Positions 8,463 to 20,948 of a stretch of DNA of 42,739 nucleotides are shown piece by piece. Source of the stretch: Alphaproteobacteria bacterium (GTDB lineage: Bacteria; Pseudomonadota; Alphaproteobacteria; Acetobacterales; Acetobacteraceae); contig JAPLOH010000138.1 in assembly GCA_026400845.1 (NCBI GenBank), forward strand, positions 1,269 through 44,007, read 5' to 3'. Each line of letters starts with the position of its first letter. Within the stretch, counting starts at the first letter, position 1. A program made the translations under genes and the position numbers. The notes below the pieces were generated by a model. That model had not been told where the DNA came from and did not search any database. It saw only the letters and a list, made by a program, of their open reading frames with translations.

Positions 8463-8800
8463 TCAGCGCACCGCCTCGGCCTTCACCCGCGGGGCGTTGC
8501 CCCGCTGGGCAAACTGATAGGCATGCAGCGAGTCCCGCACGTTCGACGGCGCACCAGCCGCAGCGCGAGCAGTGCATCGGCGGGAGTGTTCGCCAGTGCC
8601 GCGTCCTGCTCGATCGTGAGCGCGGGCAGCCGGTGGCCGGACATCGATGCGATGCCGACGGCAGAGCCGCCGGGGGCGATCACGTCACCTAACAATTCCA
8701 GCAGCACAGGTTTGCCGGCGCCGATCCGCCGGGCGATGGCCAGTCCGATCGGGCCCGGCCCGTTGACGACGAAGACGACGTGGTCATCGTGCTGTCCTTT
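8463..8800 (-). pseudogene. Decayed short-chain dehydrogenase/reductase (SDR)
   Basis: On the minus strand a frame without a good start reads VVFVVNGPGPIGLAIARRIG, a Rossmann nucleotide-binding start. It jumps directly to GDVIAPGGSAVGIASMSGH, a segment normally found about 70-80 residues later in SDRs. After ALRLVRR the homology continues only in another frame (VRDSLHAYQFAQRGN then RVKAEAVR and a stop at 8463), matching the catalytic YxxxK-region helix imperfectly. This shows an internal deletion, a frameshift and a missing C terminus, so no functional product is expected. Confidence 0.65.
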
Positions 8801-8814
8801 CGTTGACCGCGACG

Positions 8815-9165
8815 TTACCGCCCGAACGCCACTGCATAGCGTTCGGGCTTGAAGCCGACCAGGATGACGCCATCGAGATCGAGCACCGGGCGCTTGATCA
8901 TCGAAGGCTGGGCCAGCATGAGACCGATCGCCTTCGTCTCGTCCACCCCCGCGCGCGCCACCTCCGGCAGGCCGCGGAAGGTGGTGCCGGCGCGGTTCAG
9001 CAGCGTTTCCCAGCCGACCTGACGCGCCCAGAAGCGCAGTGTCGGCGCGTCGATGCCGGCCGTCTTGTAGTCGTGAAAGGCGTAGGTGACGCAAGCGGCA
9101 TCCAGCCACGCGCGCGCCTTCTTCATGGTGTCGCAGGCCTTGATGCCGTGGATGGTAACAGCCAT
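8815..9165 (-). CDS. ArsC/Spx/YffB-family small thioredoxin-fold protein
   Basis: A 116-residue cytoplasmic protein of the arsenate-reductase-like thioredoxin fold. MAVTIHGIKACDTMKKARAW shows the single N-terminal cysteine (Cys11) followed by the basic helix, as in YffB/MgsA-type members. The C-terminal MIKRPVLDLDGVILVGFKPE matches the family's KRP and GF-P signature. The second cysteine used by true arsenate reductases is not obvious, so a glutathione-dependent or regulatory role is as likely. The ATG at 9165 gives the usual length of about 115 residues. Confidence 0.85.
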   Translation of the reverse strand: MAVTIHGIKACDTMKKARAWLDAACVTYAFHDYKTAGIDAPTLRFWARQVGWETLLNRAGTTFRGLPEVARAGVDETKAIGLMLAQPSMIKRPVLDLDGVILVGFKPERYAVAFGR

Positions 9166-9319
9166 GTCAGGTTCTCCCGATCGATCGCGTCGATTTTCTG
9201 GCTGCCGACAGCGCCTGGCAAGCGATCGGTTCCGCGCCACTGCAACACGACCGACGCCATACCATCACACACAAGCAATCCCTGCCAGCTATGTCTCCAG
9301 GCGAACCCTGGAGGCCAGC

Positions 9320-10915
9320 ATGCCCCGTATCGCCCGCCGTACCGCAATCGCCGCCGCCGCGGCGACTCTGCCGCGCTTCTCTGTGGCCCAGACCGACACG
9401 CGACCGACCATCACCGTCGCGGTGCAGCGCCTGGCGACGTCCAACACGCTCGACATCCTCTTCGAGGCCTCCAACGTCGGCACCCGCCACTACAACCTGT
9501 ATGTCGAGCCGCTGATCGACACCAACTGGACCGGGGACCTCGCGCTCCGCCCGGGCCTGGCCGAATCCTGGCGCCGGATCGACGGGAGCACGCTGGAATT
9601 CAAGCTGCGCCCGGGCGTAACATTCCATAACGGCGACGCCTTCACCGCCGAGGATGTCGCCTGGACCTATGGCGAACGCCTGTTTGGCGCCGGCGACGAA
9701 ACCGTGCCGTCCGGCGGCAAGCCCGATCTGCGCTGGGCGCCCGCGAAAGTGCGCGCCGGCGCCAAGGCCGCCTATCCCGCGCTGGAAAAGATCGAGATCG
9801 TCGACAGCCACACCATCCGCTTCGTCAACCGCGTGCCGGACGTCACGCTGGAGGGGCGCGTGTCGATGCGCACCGGCTGCATCCTCAACCCCCGCGCCTT
9901 CCGCGAAGCGCCGACCTGGATGGACTGGGCGCGCAAGCCGGTCGGCACCGGCCCCTATCAGGTCGCCGAATACCGCGCGGAAAACCGCCTCATCCTCGAG
10001 GCGTTCGACGGCTACTGGGGCGGCCGCCCGCCGATCAAGACGCTGCGCTTCCTCGAAGTGCCCGAACTCGCCAGCCGGATCAACGGCCTGAAAGCCGGCG
10101 AGTTCGACTTTGCCTGCGACATCACGCCCGACCAGATCCCCACCATCGAAAGCAGCCCCCGCCACCAGGTGGTGGGCGGGCTGATCACCAATATCCGCGG
10201 CCTGATTTTCGATCAGAACCACAAAGTCCTCAAGGATGCCCGCATCCGCCGCGCGCTCTCCCACGCGATCGACCGCAACATGATCGTCGAGACCATCTGG
10301 GGGGGCCGCTCGCGCGTGCCCAACGGGCTACAGTTCGATTACTTCGGCCCCATGTATGCCACGGATTGGAAGGGCATCCGGTTCGACCCCGCCGAATCCC
10401 GCCGCCTGCTCGCCGAGGCCGGCTACAAGGGCGAGCCGATCCCCTTCAAGGTGCTGGCGAACTACTACACCAATCAGGTCGCCACCGCGCAGATTCTGGT
10501 CGAGATGTGGAAGGCCGTCGGTGTCAACGTGGACCTGCAGATGCGGGAAAACTGGGGCCAGGTGCTGGATGGCAAGGTCGAACGGGCGATGAACGACAAC
10601 TCGTTCTCTGCCTTCTTCAATGATCCGGTGTCCTTCTTCCCCACCACCTTCGGGCGCAATGGCGAGTTGGAGCAAGGCGGCTACTGGCGCAATGCCGAGG
10701 CGGCCACGCTGATCGACCGCATCCAGACCTCGACCGACATCGCCGCGCGCGCCGCGGATTTTCGCCGGGTGCTCGAAATCGTCGAGCGCGATGATCCGGC
10801 GCTTCTCGTCCTCCACGAAACCGCCAACTTCACCGCCAAACGCCGCGACATCGCATGGTCCCCCGCGCGGTCCTTCGTGATGGACTTCCGGTCCCGGAAT
10901 TTCGCGATAGGGTGA
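9320..10915 (+). CDS. ABC transporter substrate-binding protein, family 5
   Basis: Exported binding protein of 531 residues with leader MPRIARRTAIAAAAATLPRF ending near SVAQ. SBP_bac_5 landmarks are LRPGVTFHNGDAFTAEDVAW, VGTGPYQV and LLAEAGYKGEP. The ATG at 9320 follows GGAGGCCAGC. No permease or ATPase gene of the dipeptide type is adjacent, so this is an orphan SBP. It is divergent from the ArsC-like gene and convergent with guaA, with a perfect hairpin between the two stop codons. Confidence 0.9.
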   Translation: MPRIARRTAIAAAAATLPRFSVAQTDTRPTITVAVQRLATSNTLDILFEASNVGTRHYNLYVEPLIDTNWTGDLALRPGLAESWRRIDGSTLEFKLRPGVTFHNGDAFTAEDVAWTYGERLFGAGDETVPSGGKPDLRWAPAKVRAGAKAAYPALEKIEIVDSHTIRFVNRVPDVTLEGRVSMRTGCILNPRAFREAPTWMDWARKPVGTGPYQVAEYRAENRLILEAFDGYWGGRPPIKTLRFLEVPELASRINGLKAGEFDFACDITPDQIPTIESSPRHQVVGGLITNIRGLIFDQNHKVLKDARIRRALSHAIDRNMIVETIWGGRSRVPNGLQFDYFGPMYATDWKGIRFDPAESRRLLAEAGYKGEPIPFKVLANYYTNQVATAQILVEMWKAVGVNVDLQMRENWGQVLDGKVERAMNDNSFSAFFNDPVSFFPTTFGRNGELEQGGYWRNAEAATLIDRIQTSTDIAARAADFRRVLEIVERDDPALLVLHETANFTAKRRDIAWSPARSFVMDFRSRNFAIG

Positions 10916-10928
10916 TCGGCGGGATTGT

Positions 10929-10951
10929 GCGCCGGCACGACGTGCCGGCGC
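10929..10951. terminator. Hairpin between convergent SBP and guaA genes
   Basis: GCGCCGGCACG (10929-10939) and its exact reverse complement (10941-10951) flank a single A, between the stop codons of the plus-strand SBP and minus-strand guaA. The stem is very GC-rich and has no T tract, so it may act as a bidirectional intrinsic-like or stabilising 3' structure. Confidence 0.5.
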
Positions 10952-10954
10952 CGC

Positions 10955-12520
<1,566 letters not shown>

Positions 12521-12684
12521 CGCTGGGGCACCTTGGCTATCACAGTGCGCGCCCTTGCAGCACGCGCGCCGGGCCCGTGCAAGCCGCCATTGCGCATCGC
12601 AGCATCGTGGCCAGCGAGAATCCTGGAACCGCGGGCCGCGGGGCGCTACAGTCGTGGCAAAACAACGTCCAGGGAGGTTCCACC

Positions 12685-13998
12685 ATGCTACGTCGCACCC
12701 TCATTGCCTCAGCCGGCGCCCTCGCCGCGCCGGCGATCGTCGAGACCGCCAACGCCCAGAGCAAGTTCGACTGGAAACAGGCCAAGGGCACCAAGCTCGA
12801 AGTCAATTTCGGCAAGCACCCCTCGGCCGACGTGATGCAGGCGCATCAGAAGGAATTCGAGGAACTGACCGGCATCAAGGTCGGTTCCGAGCAGGTGCCG
12901 GAACAGCAGCAACGCCCGAAAGTGGCGATGGAGCTGACCACCGGCCGCCCAAGCTTCGATGTCGTCTCGATCTCGCTGCATGTGCAGAAGAAGCTGATCG
13001 AGAAGGGCAAGTGGATGGAGGATCTGCGCCCCTACATCAAGGACGCCGGCAAGACCAACCCGGACTTCGACTTCGCGGACTGGAGCCCCGGCGCCCTCAA
13101 ATACGGCACCGCGTCGGACGGTACCCTGCATACGCTCACCCATCTGCCGGATTTCTGGATGGTCTACTGGAACAAGGCCCTGTTCGCCGAGAAGGGCCTC
13201 AGCTTCCCGAAAACCATGGACGAGATGCTGGATACCGCGCGCAAGCTGACCGATCCCGCCAAGGGCATCTACGGCTTCGTCGCGCGCGGCCAGAAGAACG
13301 CCAACGTGCCGGTGTTCACCCAGATCATGCTCGGGCTCGACAAGGAGACCCTCTCGCCGGACGGCAAATCACTCCAGATGGAGAGCCCGGAGGCGATCTG
13401 GGCGGCCGAGCTCTATGCCAAGCTGATGCGCGAATGTGCGCCGCCGGGCTCGATCGGCTTCAACTGGAACGAGTGCCAGACCAGCTTCATGCAGGGCAAG
13501 ATCGGCATGTGGCTCGATGGCATCGGCTTCTCCGCGCCGCTGGTCGATCCCGGCAAGTCCAAGGTGGTGAAGGATGTCGGCTTCTCGCCGATGCCGGCCG
13601 GGCCCAAGGCGCGGCACTCCGCGATGTTCTGCTCGGGCCTGTGCATCCCCACCGCGAGCAAGAACAAGCTTGGCGCCTGGCTCTATTTGCAATGGGCGAC
13701 CAACAAGCAGCTCAGCACCGAAATCCTCGGCAAAGGCGCCGGCATGCCCGGCCGCGCCAGCCCCTTCCGCGATACCGAAGTGCGCAAGACCAGCGCCTTC
13801 CCCGGCGAGTGGTTCGATTGCGCGATCGAGTGCCAGAAGATCGTGCGGCCAGGCCTGCCCGAAATCGTCGCGGTGACCGAGTTCCGCGACGTGTTCGGGG
13901 TGGCGCTGACCAATCTGATTTCGGGCGGCAATGCCAAGGACGAGATGGCCAAGGCGATGGCGGCGTTCAAGCAGGTGTTTGATAAGGAGAATGCGTAA
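12685..13998 (+). CDS. ABC transporter substrate-binding protein, family 1 (sugar type)
   Basis: Exported binding protein of 437 residues. The leader [20 protein letters not shown] ends near TANAQ. Mature features fit SBP_bac_1: [10 protein letters not shown] in the first lobe, [17 protein letters not shown], and the late [12 protein letters not shown] motif. The ATG at 12685 has a strong ribosome-binding site (AGGGAGG). No permeases are adjacent, so it is an orphan. It is inserted in the opposite direction within an otherwise minus-strand housekeeping block and is followed by a long inverted repeat. Confidence 0.9.
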   Translation: MLRRTLIASAGALAAPAIVETANAQSKFDWKQAKGTKLEVNFGKHPSADVMQAHQKEFEELTGIKVGSEQVPEQQQRPKVAMELTTGRPSFDVVSISLHVQKKLIEKGKWMEDLRPYIKDAGKTNPDFDFADWSPGALKYGTASDGTLHTLTHLPDFWMVYWNKALFAEKGLSFPKTMDEMLDTARKLTDPAKGIYGFVARGQKNANVPVFTQIMLGLDKETLSPDGKSLQMESPEAIWAAELYAKLMRECAPPGSIGFNWNECQTSFMQGKIGMWLDGIGFSAPLVDPGKSKVVKDVGFSPMPAGPKARHSAMFCSGLCIPTASKNKLGAWLYLQWATNKQLSTEILGKGAGMPGRASPFRDTEVRKTSAFPGEWFDCAIECQKIVRPGLPEIVAVTEFRDVFGVALTNLISGGNAKDEMAKAMAAFKQVFDKENA

Positions 13999-14012
13999 GC
14001 GTCAGTAAGAAA

Positions 14013-14134
14013 GGCGTTCTTTTTTGAAAAAAAGAACCAAAAAACTTTTATCCGATTTGCTTCGTTCTCTCCGCGGAGAGAGCGAGGCAAACGGGTAAAA
14101 AGTTTTTGCTTCTTTTTTCAAAAAGAAGCGCTTC
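14013..14134. repeat. Long imperfect inverted repeat, terminator-like
   Basis: The segment folds on itself around the palindrome CTCTCCGCGGAGAG (centre near 14073). TTTGC/GCAAA, ACTTTT/AAAAGT and outer T/A-rich arms with GTTCTTTTTT and AAAAAAGAAC continue the stem, giving arms of about 60 nt with small mismatches. It separates the convergent SBP (stop 13998) from the DUF3445 gene, whose last codons lie inside it. The 35 nt at 14097-14131 are an exact reverse complement of 29071-29105, so this is a dispersed element. Bidirectional termination is inferred. Confidence 0.8.
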
Positions 14135-15041
14135 CTACCCTGGCATCAAGATACTCCAGCAACACCGTCTGGAACGGCGCGAGGCTCTTGTAGCCGCGCA
14201 TTTCCTCCGGCAGCGCCCGGATCGCCGAGGCCAGCCGGGCGGCAACCTCCTTGTCGGCGGCGATGCGGGCCATCGGATAAATATGCACGCGGATGCCGAA
14301 TAACACCGTGCCGCTCGCCGGCAGCAGGCTCAGCGTCTGGCGTTCAACGCGCAGATACAGCGTCTCGCCGGCATTCGCTGCGTTCACGTTGGGGTTGCGC
14401 GCGCGGCGTAAGTGCCGGCCGCCGGGCTGGAACAGCGCGGGGTCGTCATTGGCCGACCAGTTCACCCGCTCGACCATGCGGCCCTCCTTGAGGGTGGTGA
14501 TCAGCCGATCGACCGGGCGAGCGAGGCGTTCGGCGTAGAGCGGCACCGGGCCGTGGATGTCGGCGAGCGGCCGGCCAAGCTTCTCGTGCAGGCGCCAGCG
14601 CGAGGGGAAGCACAGCACCGCGGCGGTGAGGATCGGGCCTGCCTCGGAGAGGCGGAGTAGGCAGAAATCCTCCTGCACCAGCAGCCCGGCGATCTCCAGC
14701 GGGTCCCGCTCGGGGGATTCGACGTTCCAGCTTTCACCGGTTAGTCGGTTATGCAGGATGGCGCCCTCGCGGGCGAACCACTCGGGATGGCGGCGGGGCA
14801 GCAGGTCGGCGACGCGGGCGAGCGTCTCGGCGCGGGCCAACTCGCTGCCAGGCTCGGCGCCGAACACGTCATGATGCCGCTCGGCCAGCAACTGCCGCCG
14901 CTCCGCCATCTCGGCAGGGTAGTGCTCGTCAATCACCACCAACTCGTCAGGATGGCGCGCGATCAGCCCCATCTGCATGCGGTAGGGGCCGGCCTCGAAT
15001 GAGAGGTAGACCGGCTCGCGGGGTAGAACAAAGTCGAGCAT
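14118..15041 (-). CDS. DUF3445 protein, heme-dependent oxidative N-demethylase-like
   Basis: A 307-residue protein of the DUF3445 family. Recognisable segments are an N-terminal part with YRMQMGLIARHPDELVVIDE, a central LLVQEDFCLLRL followed by FPSRWRLHEKLGRPL, and IHGPVP. Family members bind heme and some demethylate secondary or tertiary amines; the substrate here is unknown. A GGAGA sequence precedes the ATG at 15041. The last residues (GSASF) and the stop codon are encoded by the arm of the repeat at 14013-14134, which suggests the repeat arrived or drifted into the gene end. Confidence 0.8.
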   Translation of the reverse strand: MLDFVLPREPVYLSFEAGPYRMQMGLIARHPDELVVIDEHYPAEMAERRQLLAERHHDVFGAEPGSELARAETLARVADLLPRRHPEWFAREGAILHNRLTGESWNVESPERDPLEIAGLLVQEDFCLLRLSEAGPILTAAVLCFPSRWRLHEKLGRPLADIHGPVPLYAERLARPVDRLITTLKEGRMVERVNWSANDDPALFQPGGRHLRRARNPNVNAANAGETLYLRVERQTLSLLPASGTVLFGIRVHIYPMARIAADKEVAARLASAIRALPEEMRGYKSLAPFQTVLLEYLDARVGSASF

Positions 15042-15098
15042 CTCAGGTCTCCAGCGACTGTCCCCATCTTGCCGCCACTTTTCTGCGACGCAACTGGA

Positions 15099-18004
<2,906 letters not shown>

Positions 18005-18679
18005 CTATTCGGCGACGCGGAATCCCTGTGCCACCACGTAGAGCTCGCTGCTTTCCTTGCGGCTGGACGGCGGCTTGGCGTGGCGCACGGTGGTGAAGTG
18101 CTTCTTCAGCGGGTCGAGGATCTGCTTCTCGGCGCCGCCCTGGAACACCTTGGCGACGAAGGTGCCGCCGGGTGTCAGCACTTTGATCGCGAAATCGATC
18201 GCCAGCTCCGCGAGGGCGACGATGCGGATATGGTCGGTCGAGGCATGGCCGGTGGTGTTGGGCGCCATATCGGACAGCACGAGGTCCGCGGGGCCGCCGA
18301 GCTCCGCCATCAGCCTGGCCGGCATGTCCTCGTCGTTGAAATCGCCCAACAGCATGATCGCGCCCGGCACCGGGTCAACCGGCAGCAGATCGAGCCCGAT
18401 CACCCGCGCGGCACCGCGGTGGATCGCCACCTGGGTCCACCCCCCCGGGGCCGCGCCGAGATCGACCACGCGCAGGCCGGGCTTCAGCAGCTGGTACTTG
18501 TCGTCGAGCTCGATCAGCTTGAAGGCGGCGCGCGGGCGCCAGCCCTGCGCCTTGGCGGCGACGACGTAGGGGTCGTTCAACTGCCGCTTGAGCCAGGCCG
18601 CGGAGGCGACGCTGCGTTTCTTGGCGGTCTTGACGTAGACGGCAAGGTTGCGCTTGCCGCTTTTCGGGGGGGATGCCAT
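18005..18679 (-). CDS. rlmE: 23S rRNA (uridine-2'-O) methyltransferase RlmE (FtsJ/RrmJ)
   Basis: A 224-residue SAM-dependent 2'-O-methyltransferase that acts on U2552 of 23S rRNA in the assembled 50S subunit (family knowledge). The SAM motif VDLGAAPGGWTQ is at about 72-83. The catalytic tetrad appears as Lys54, Asp137 (LSDMAPN), Lys177 and Glu212, with spacing that matches the E. coli enzyme. It starts 4 nt after the ppx/gppA stop and ends about 100 nt before guaB, so it probably belongs to the same transcript. Confidence 0.95.
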   Translation of the reverse strand: MASPPKSGKRNLAVYVKTAKKRSVASAAWLKRQLNDPYVVAAKAQGWRPRAAFKLIELDDKYQLLKPGLRVVDLGAAPGGWTQVAIHRGAARVIGLDLLPVDPVPGAIMLLGDFNDEDMPARLMAELGGPADLVLSDMAPNTTGHASTDHIRIVALAELAIDFAIKVLTPGGTFVAKVFQGGAEKQILDPLKKHFTTVRHAKPPSSRKESSELYVVAQGFRVAE

Positions 18680-18683
18680 GCGG

Positions 18684-19742
18684 CTAGATCCTGGTGTCGC
18701 GGCGCGGCCGGGGCGGCTTCTGCTCGGCGCGCATCATACGCAGCAACATCCCCTCGCGTAGCCCGCGATCGGCCACCACCACCTCGGGCGCCGGCCACAG
18801 CCGATGGATGGCGGCGAAAATGGCGCAGCCGGGCAGCACGAATTCCGCCCGCTCCGGCCCGATGCAGGGATGCTGCGCGAGCCCGTCCCGCCCGAGCCGG
18901 CGCAGCACCGCCAACGCCGTTACCGCGTCGGCATGGGACAGCACCGCGCCATCCACCGCCGGACGGCTGTAGCGCGGCAGATCGAGCGCGATGCCGGCGA
19001 GCGTGGTGACGGTGCCCGACGTGCCGAGCAGCCGCACGCCGCCCTGGCGCAGCTCCTGCTCGATGCAATGGACCCGGCCGAAGGCGCGCAGCCGGCCCAT
19101 GGCATCCTCCACCATGGCGTCGAACCCCTCCTCGGTCTGCGCCGCCGCGCCGAAACGCTCGGCCAGCGTCACCACACCGATCGGCAGCGAGATGTAGCCC
19201 ACCAGCTCCGGCGCATCGCCCGGGCAGCCGGCGCTGGCCAGGCGCACCCAGGCGATCTCGGTCGAACCGCCACCGATGTCGAACAGGATCGCCCGCCGCC
19301 CACCGTCGCGCAGCAGAGGGGCACAGCTTTCGAGCGCAAGCTCGGCCTCCTCGCGCGTCGAGATCACGGTGATCGGCAGTCCGGTCTCGCTGCGGACGCG
19401 GTCGAGGAACTCGCTGCCATTGATCGCCTGGCGGCAGGCTTCGGTGGCGACCGCCCGGACCGCCCGCATCGGGCGGCGCGACAGCCGCGAGACGCAGCCA
19501 TGCAGTGCCGCGATCGCGCGGTCCATCGCCGTCGGGCACAGCCGTCCGGTATCGTGCAACCCCTCGCCGAGGCGGACGATGCGGCTGAAGCTGTCGAGCA
19601 CACGAAACCCGTCACCGGCCGGGGTTCCGACCAGCATGCGGCAGTTGTTGGTGCCAAGGTCCACCGCCGCGAACGCCAGCGGTTGCGTGCGGTCGCGGTG
19701 GTCGGGCAAGGCACCAGGATCGTGGCGGGCGGCTTCGGCCAT
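18684..19742 (-). CDS. Ppx/GppA family exopolyphosphatase
   Basis: A 352-residue protein of the actin/HSP70-like ATPase superfamily that cleaves polyphosphate or pppGpp. Motifs seen are AAVDLGTNNCRML (phosphate 1), AVATEACRQA, FDIGGGSTEIAW (phosphate 2) and LLGTSGTVTTLAGI. It is the short, two-domain form without the C-terminal HD domain of E. coli PPX. The ATG at 19742 is chosen; an in-frame TTG at 19760 would add six residues. Which of the two substrates it prefers cannot be read from sequence. It heads the rlmE-guaB-rsmB series. Confidence 0.9.
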   Translation of the reverse strand: MAEAARHDPGALPDHRDRTQPLAFAAVDLGTNNCRMLVGTPAGDGFRVLDSFSRIVRLGEGLHDTGRLCPTAMDRAIAALHGCVSRLSRRPMRAVRAVATEACRQAINGSEFLDRVRSETGLPITVISTREEAELALESCAPLLRDGGRRAILFDIGGGSTEIAWVRLASAGCPGDAPELVGYISLPIGVVTLAERFGAAAQTEEGFDAMVEDAMGRLRAFGRVHCIEQELRQGGVRLLGTSGTVTTLAGIALDLPRYSRPAVDGAVLSHADAVTALAVLRRLGRDGLAQHPCIGPERAEFVLPGCAIFAAIHRLWPAPEVVVADRGLREGMLLRMMRAEQKPPRPRRDTRI

Positions 19743-19819
19743 GGGGTTCCCAAAAAGCAAATCACATGTTCGCGCCCTATATGGGGACGGGCAAGGGCGA
19801 ATACCGCATTTTCGCAGGA

Positions 19820-19848
19820 TTGCGTGGGGGAAACACCCATGCTAATCC
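19820..19848 (+). promoter_or_regulatory. Candidate sigma-70 promoter for tRNA-Gln
   Basis: TTGCGT and TAATCC with a 17-nt spacer lie 24 nt before the tRNA. The match to TTGACA/TATAAT is partial and the assignment rests on position. Confidence 0.3.
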
Positions 19849-19871
19849 CCCGCGCCCACCGGATAACCGGA

Positions 19872-19945
19872 TGGGGGATAGTTTAGCGGTAAAACTCCCG
19901 GCTCTGACCCGGGCATCCTTGGTTCGAATCCAGGTCCCCCAGCCA
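19872..19945 (+). tRNA. tRNA-Gln (anticodon CUG)
   Basis: The acceptor stem TGGGGGA pairs with TCCCCCA. The anticodon stem CCCGG/CCGGG encloses the loop CTCTGAC, giving anticodon CTG, which reads CAG. The T arm contains GGTTCGAATCC. Discriminator G and an encoded CCA end the gene. Confidence 0.95.
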
Positions 19946-20103
19946 CCCGGCCGAAATGCCGAGTGACGCCAGATAGTTTGCGGTTTTCAGTGGCTTGCGG
20001 GCCTATGATCGCCACTGCCGAGGTGTCTGGCGTGTTTGCGCAGCGTGGTCGGCGGCAGCGATTTCGTGTTCCGGGGCGTGCAGAGCAGAACAAGGAGGCC
20101 GTC

Positions 20104-20946
20104 ATGTCGTTCGACAATCTCCCCGTCCAGCCGAAAATGGGGCCGGTCGCCGAAGCCTATGCCGCGGAAATCCTGGAACGTTCGCGCGCCGTCGCACACA
20201 CCACGCGCGTCGTGCTGGACGTCCCCTACGGCGCTGACCCATGGCAGCGGATCGACATCTACCTCCCCGATCAGCCCAACCTCATAGACCTCCCGGTCCT
20301 GGTCTTCCTGCACGGCGGCGGCTGGGAGATGGGCCACAAGGAGTGGATGGGCTTCATGGCTCCTTGCTTCACCGATCTGCCGGCGATTTTCGTCTCGGTC
20401 GGCTACCGCATGATCCCCGAGGTACACTTTCCCGCGCCGCTTGATGACACCATCGCGGCGCTCGCCTGGGTGCATGCCAACATCGAGACCCACGGCGGCA
20501 ATCCGGACCGCATCTACATCGGCGGCCACTCCGCCGGCGGCCATCTCAGCGCGCTCGCCACGCTGCGCCGCGACCTGTGCGCCGCCGCCGGGCTGCCGGC
20601 CGACGTACTGAAAGCCTGTTTCCTGGTGAGCGCCGTGGCGAAGTTCGAGGTTGGCGAACTGGAAGCCCGCAACAAGCGCCTGTTCCTCCACCCAGAAGAC
20701 GCGGTGGAGGCCAGTCCGCTCACCCATGTCGCCGGCAATCGCGTGCCGTTCCACATCGTCTGGGGCGAACACGACCTGTCCTACGTGATGAGCACCTCGC
20801 CGCTGCTGGCCGACGCGCTGCGCGCCGAGGGCGCGCATGTCGAAGCCGAACAATATCCCGGCCAGGACCATTTCCAACCCAGCCTGGATGGCGGCGAGCG
20901 CGGCAGCGCCTGGGTGCAGGCCGTTCGCCGCTGGATGGGCGGCTGA
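20104..20946 (+). CDS. Alpha/beta hydrolase (HSL / fold-3 type)
   Basis: A 280-residue serine hydrolase. The oxyanion motif HGGGW is at 70-74 and the nucleophile elbow GHSAGG has Ser143. Plausible acid and histidine residues are in VWGEHDLS and GQDHFQP. There is no obvious signal peptide. The ATG at 20104 has a strong AAGGAGG ribosome-binding site; the frame continues upstream without similarity. An esterase or a kynurenine formamidase-like arylformamidase activity would both fit this fold. The latter would connect to the 3-hydroxyanthranilate enzyme at 4409, but that link is speculative. Confidence 0.88.
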   Translation: MSFDNLPVQPKMGPVAEAYAAEILERSRAVAHTTRVVLDVPYGADPWQRIDIYLPDQPNLIDLPVLVFLHGGGWEMGHKEWMGFMAPCFTDLPAIFVSVGYRMIPEVHFPAPLDDTIAALAWVHANIETHGGNPDRIYIGGHSAGGHLSALATLRRDLCAAAGLPADVLKACFLVSAVAKFEVGELEARNKRLFLHPEDAVEASPLTHVAGNRVPFHIVWGEHDLSYVMSTSPLLADALRAEGAHVEAEQYPGQDHFQPSLDGGERGSAWVQAVRRWMGG

Positions 20947-20948
20947 TC

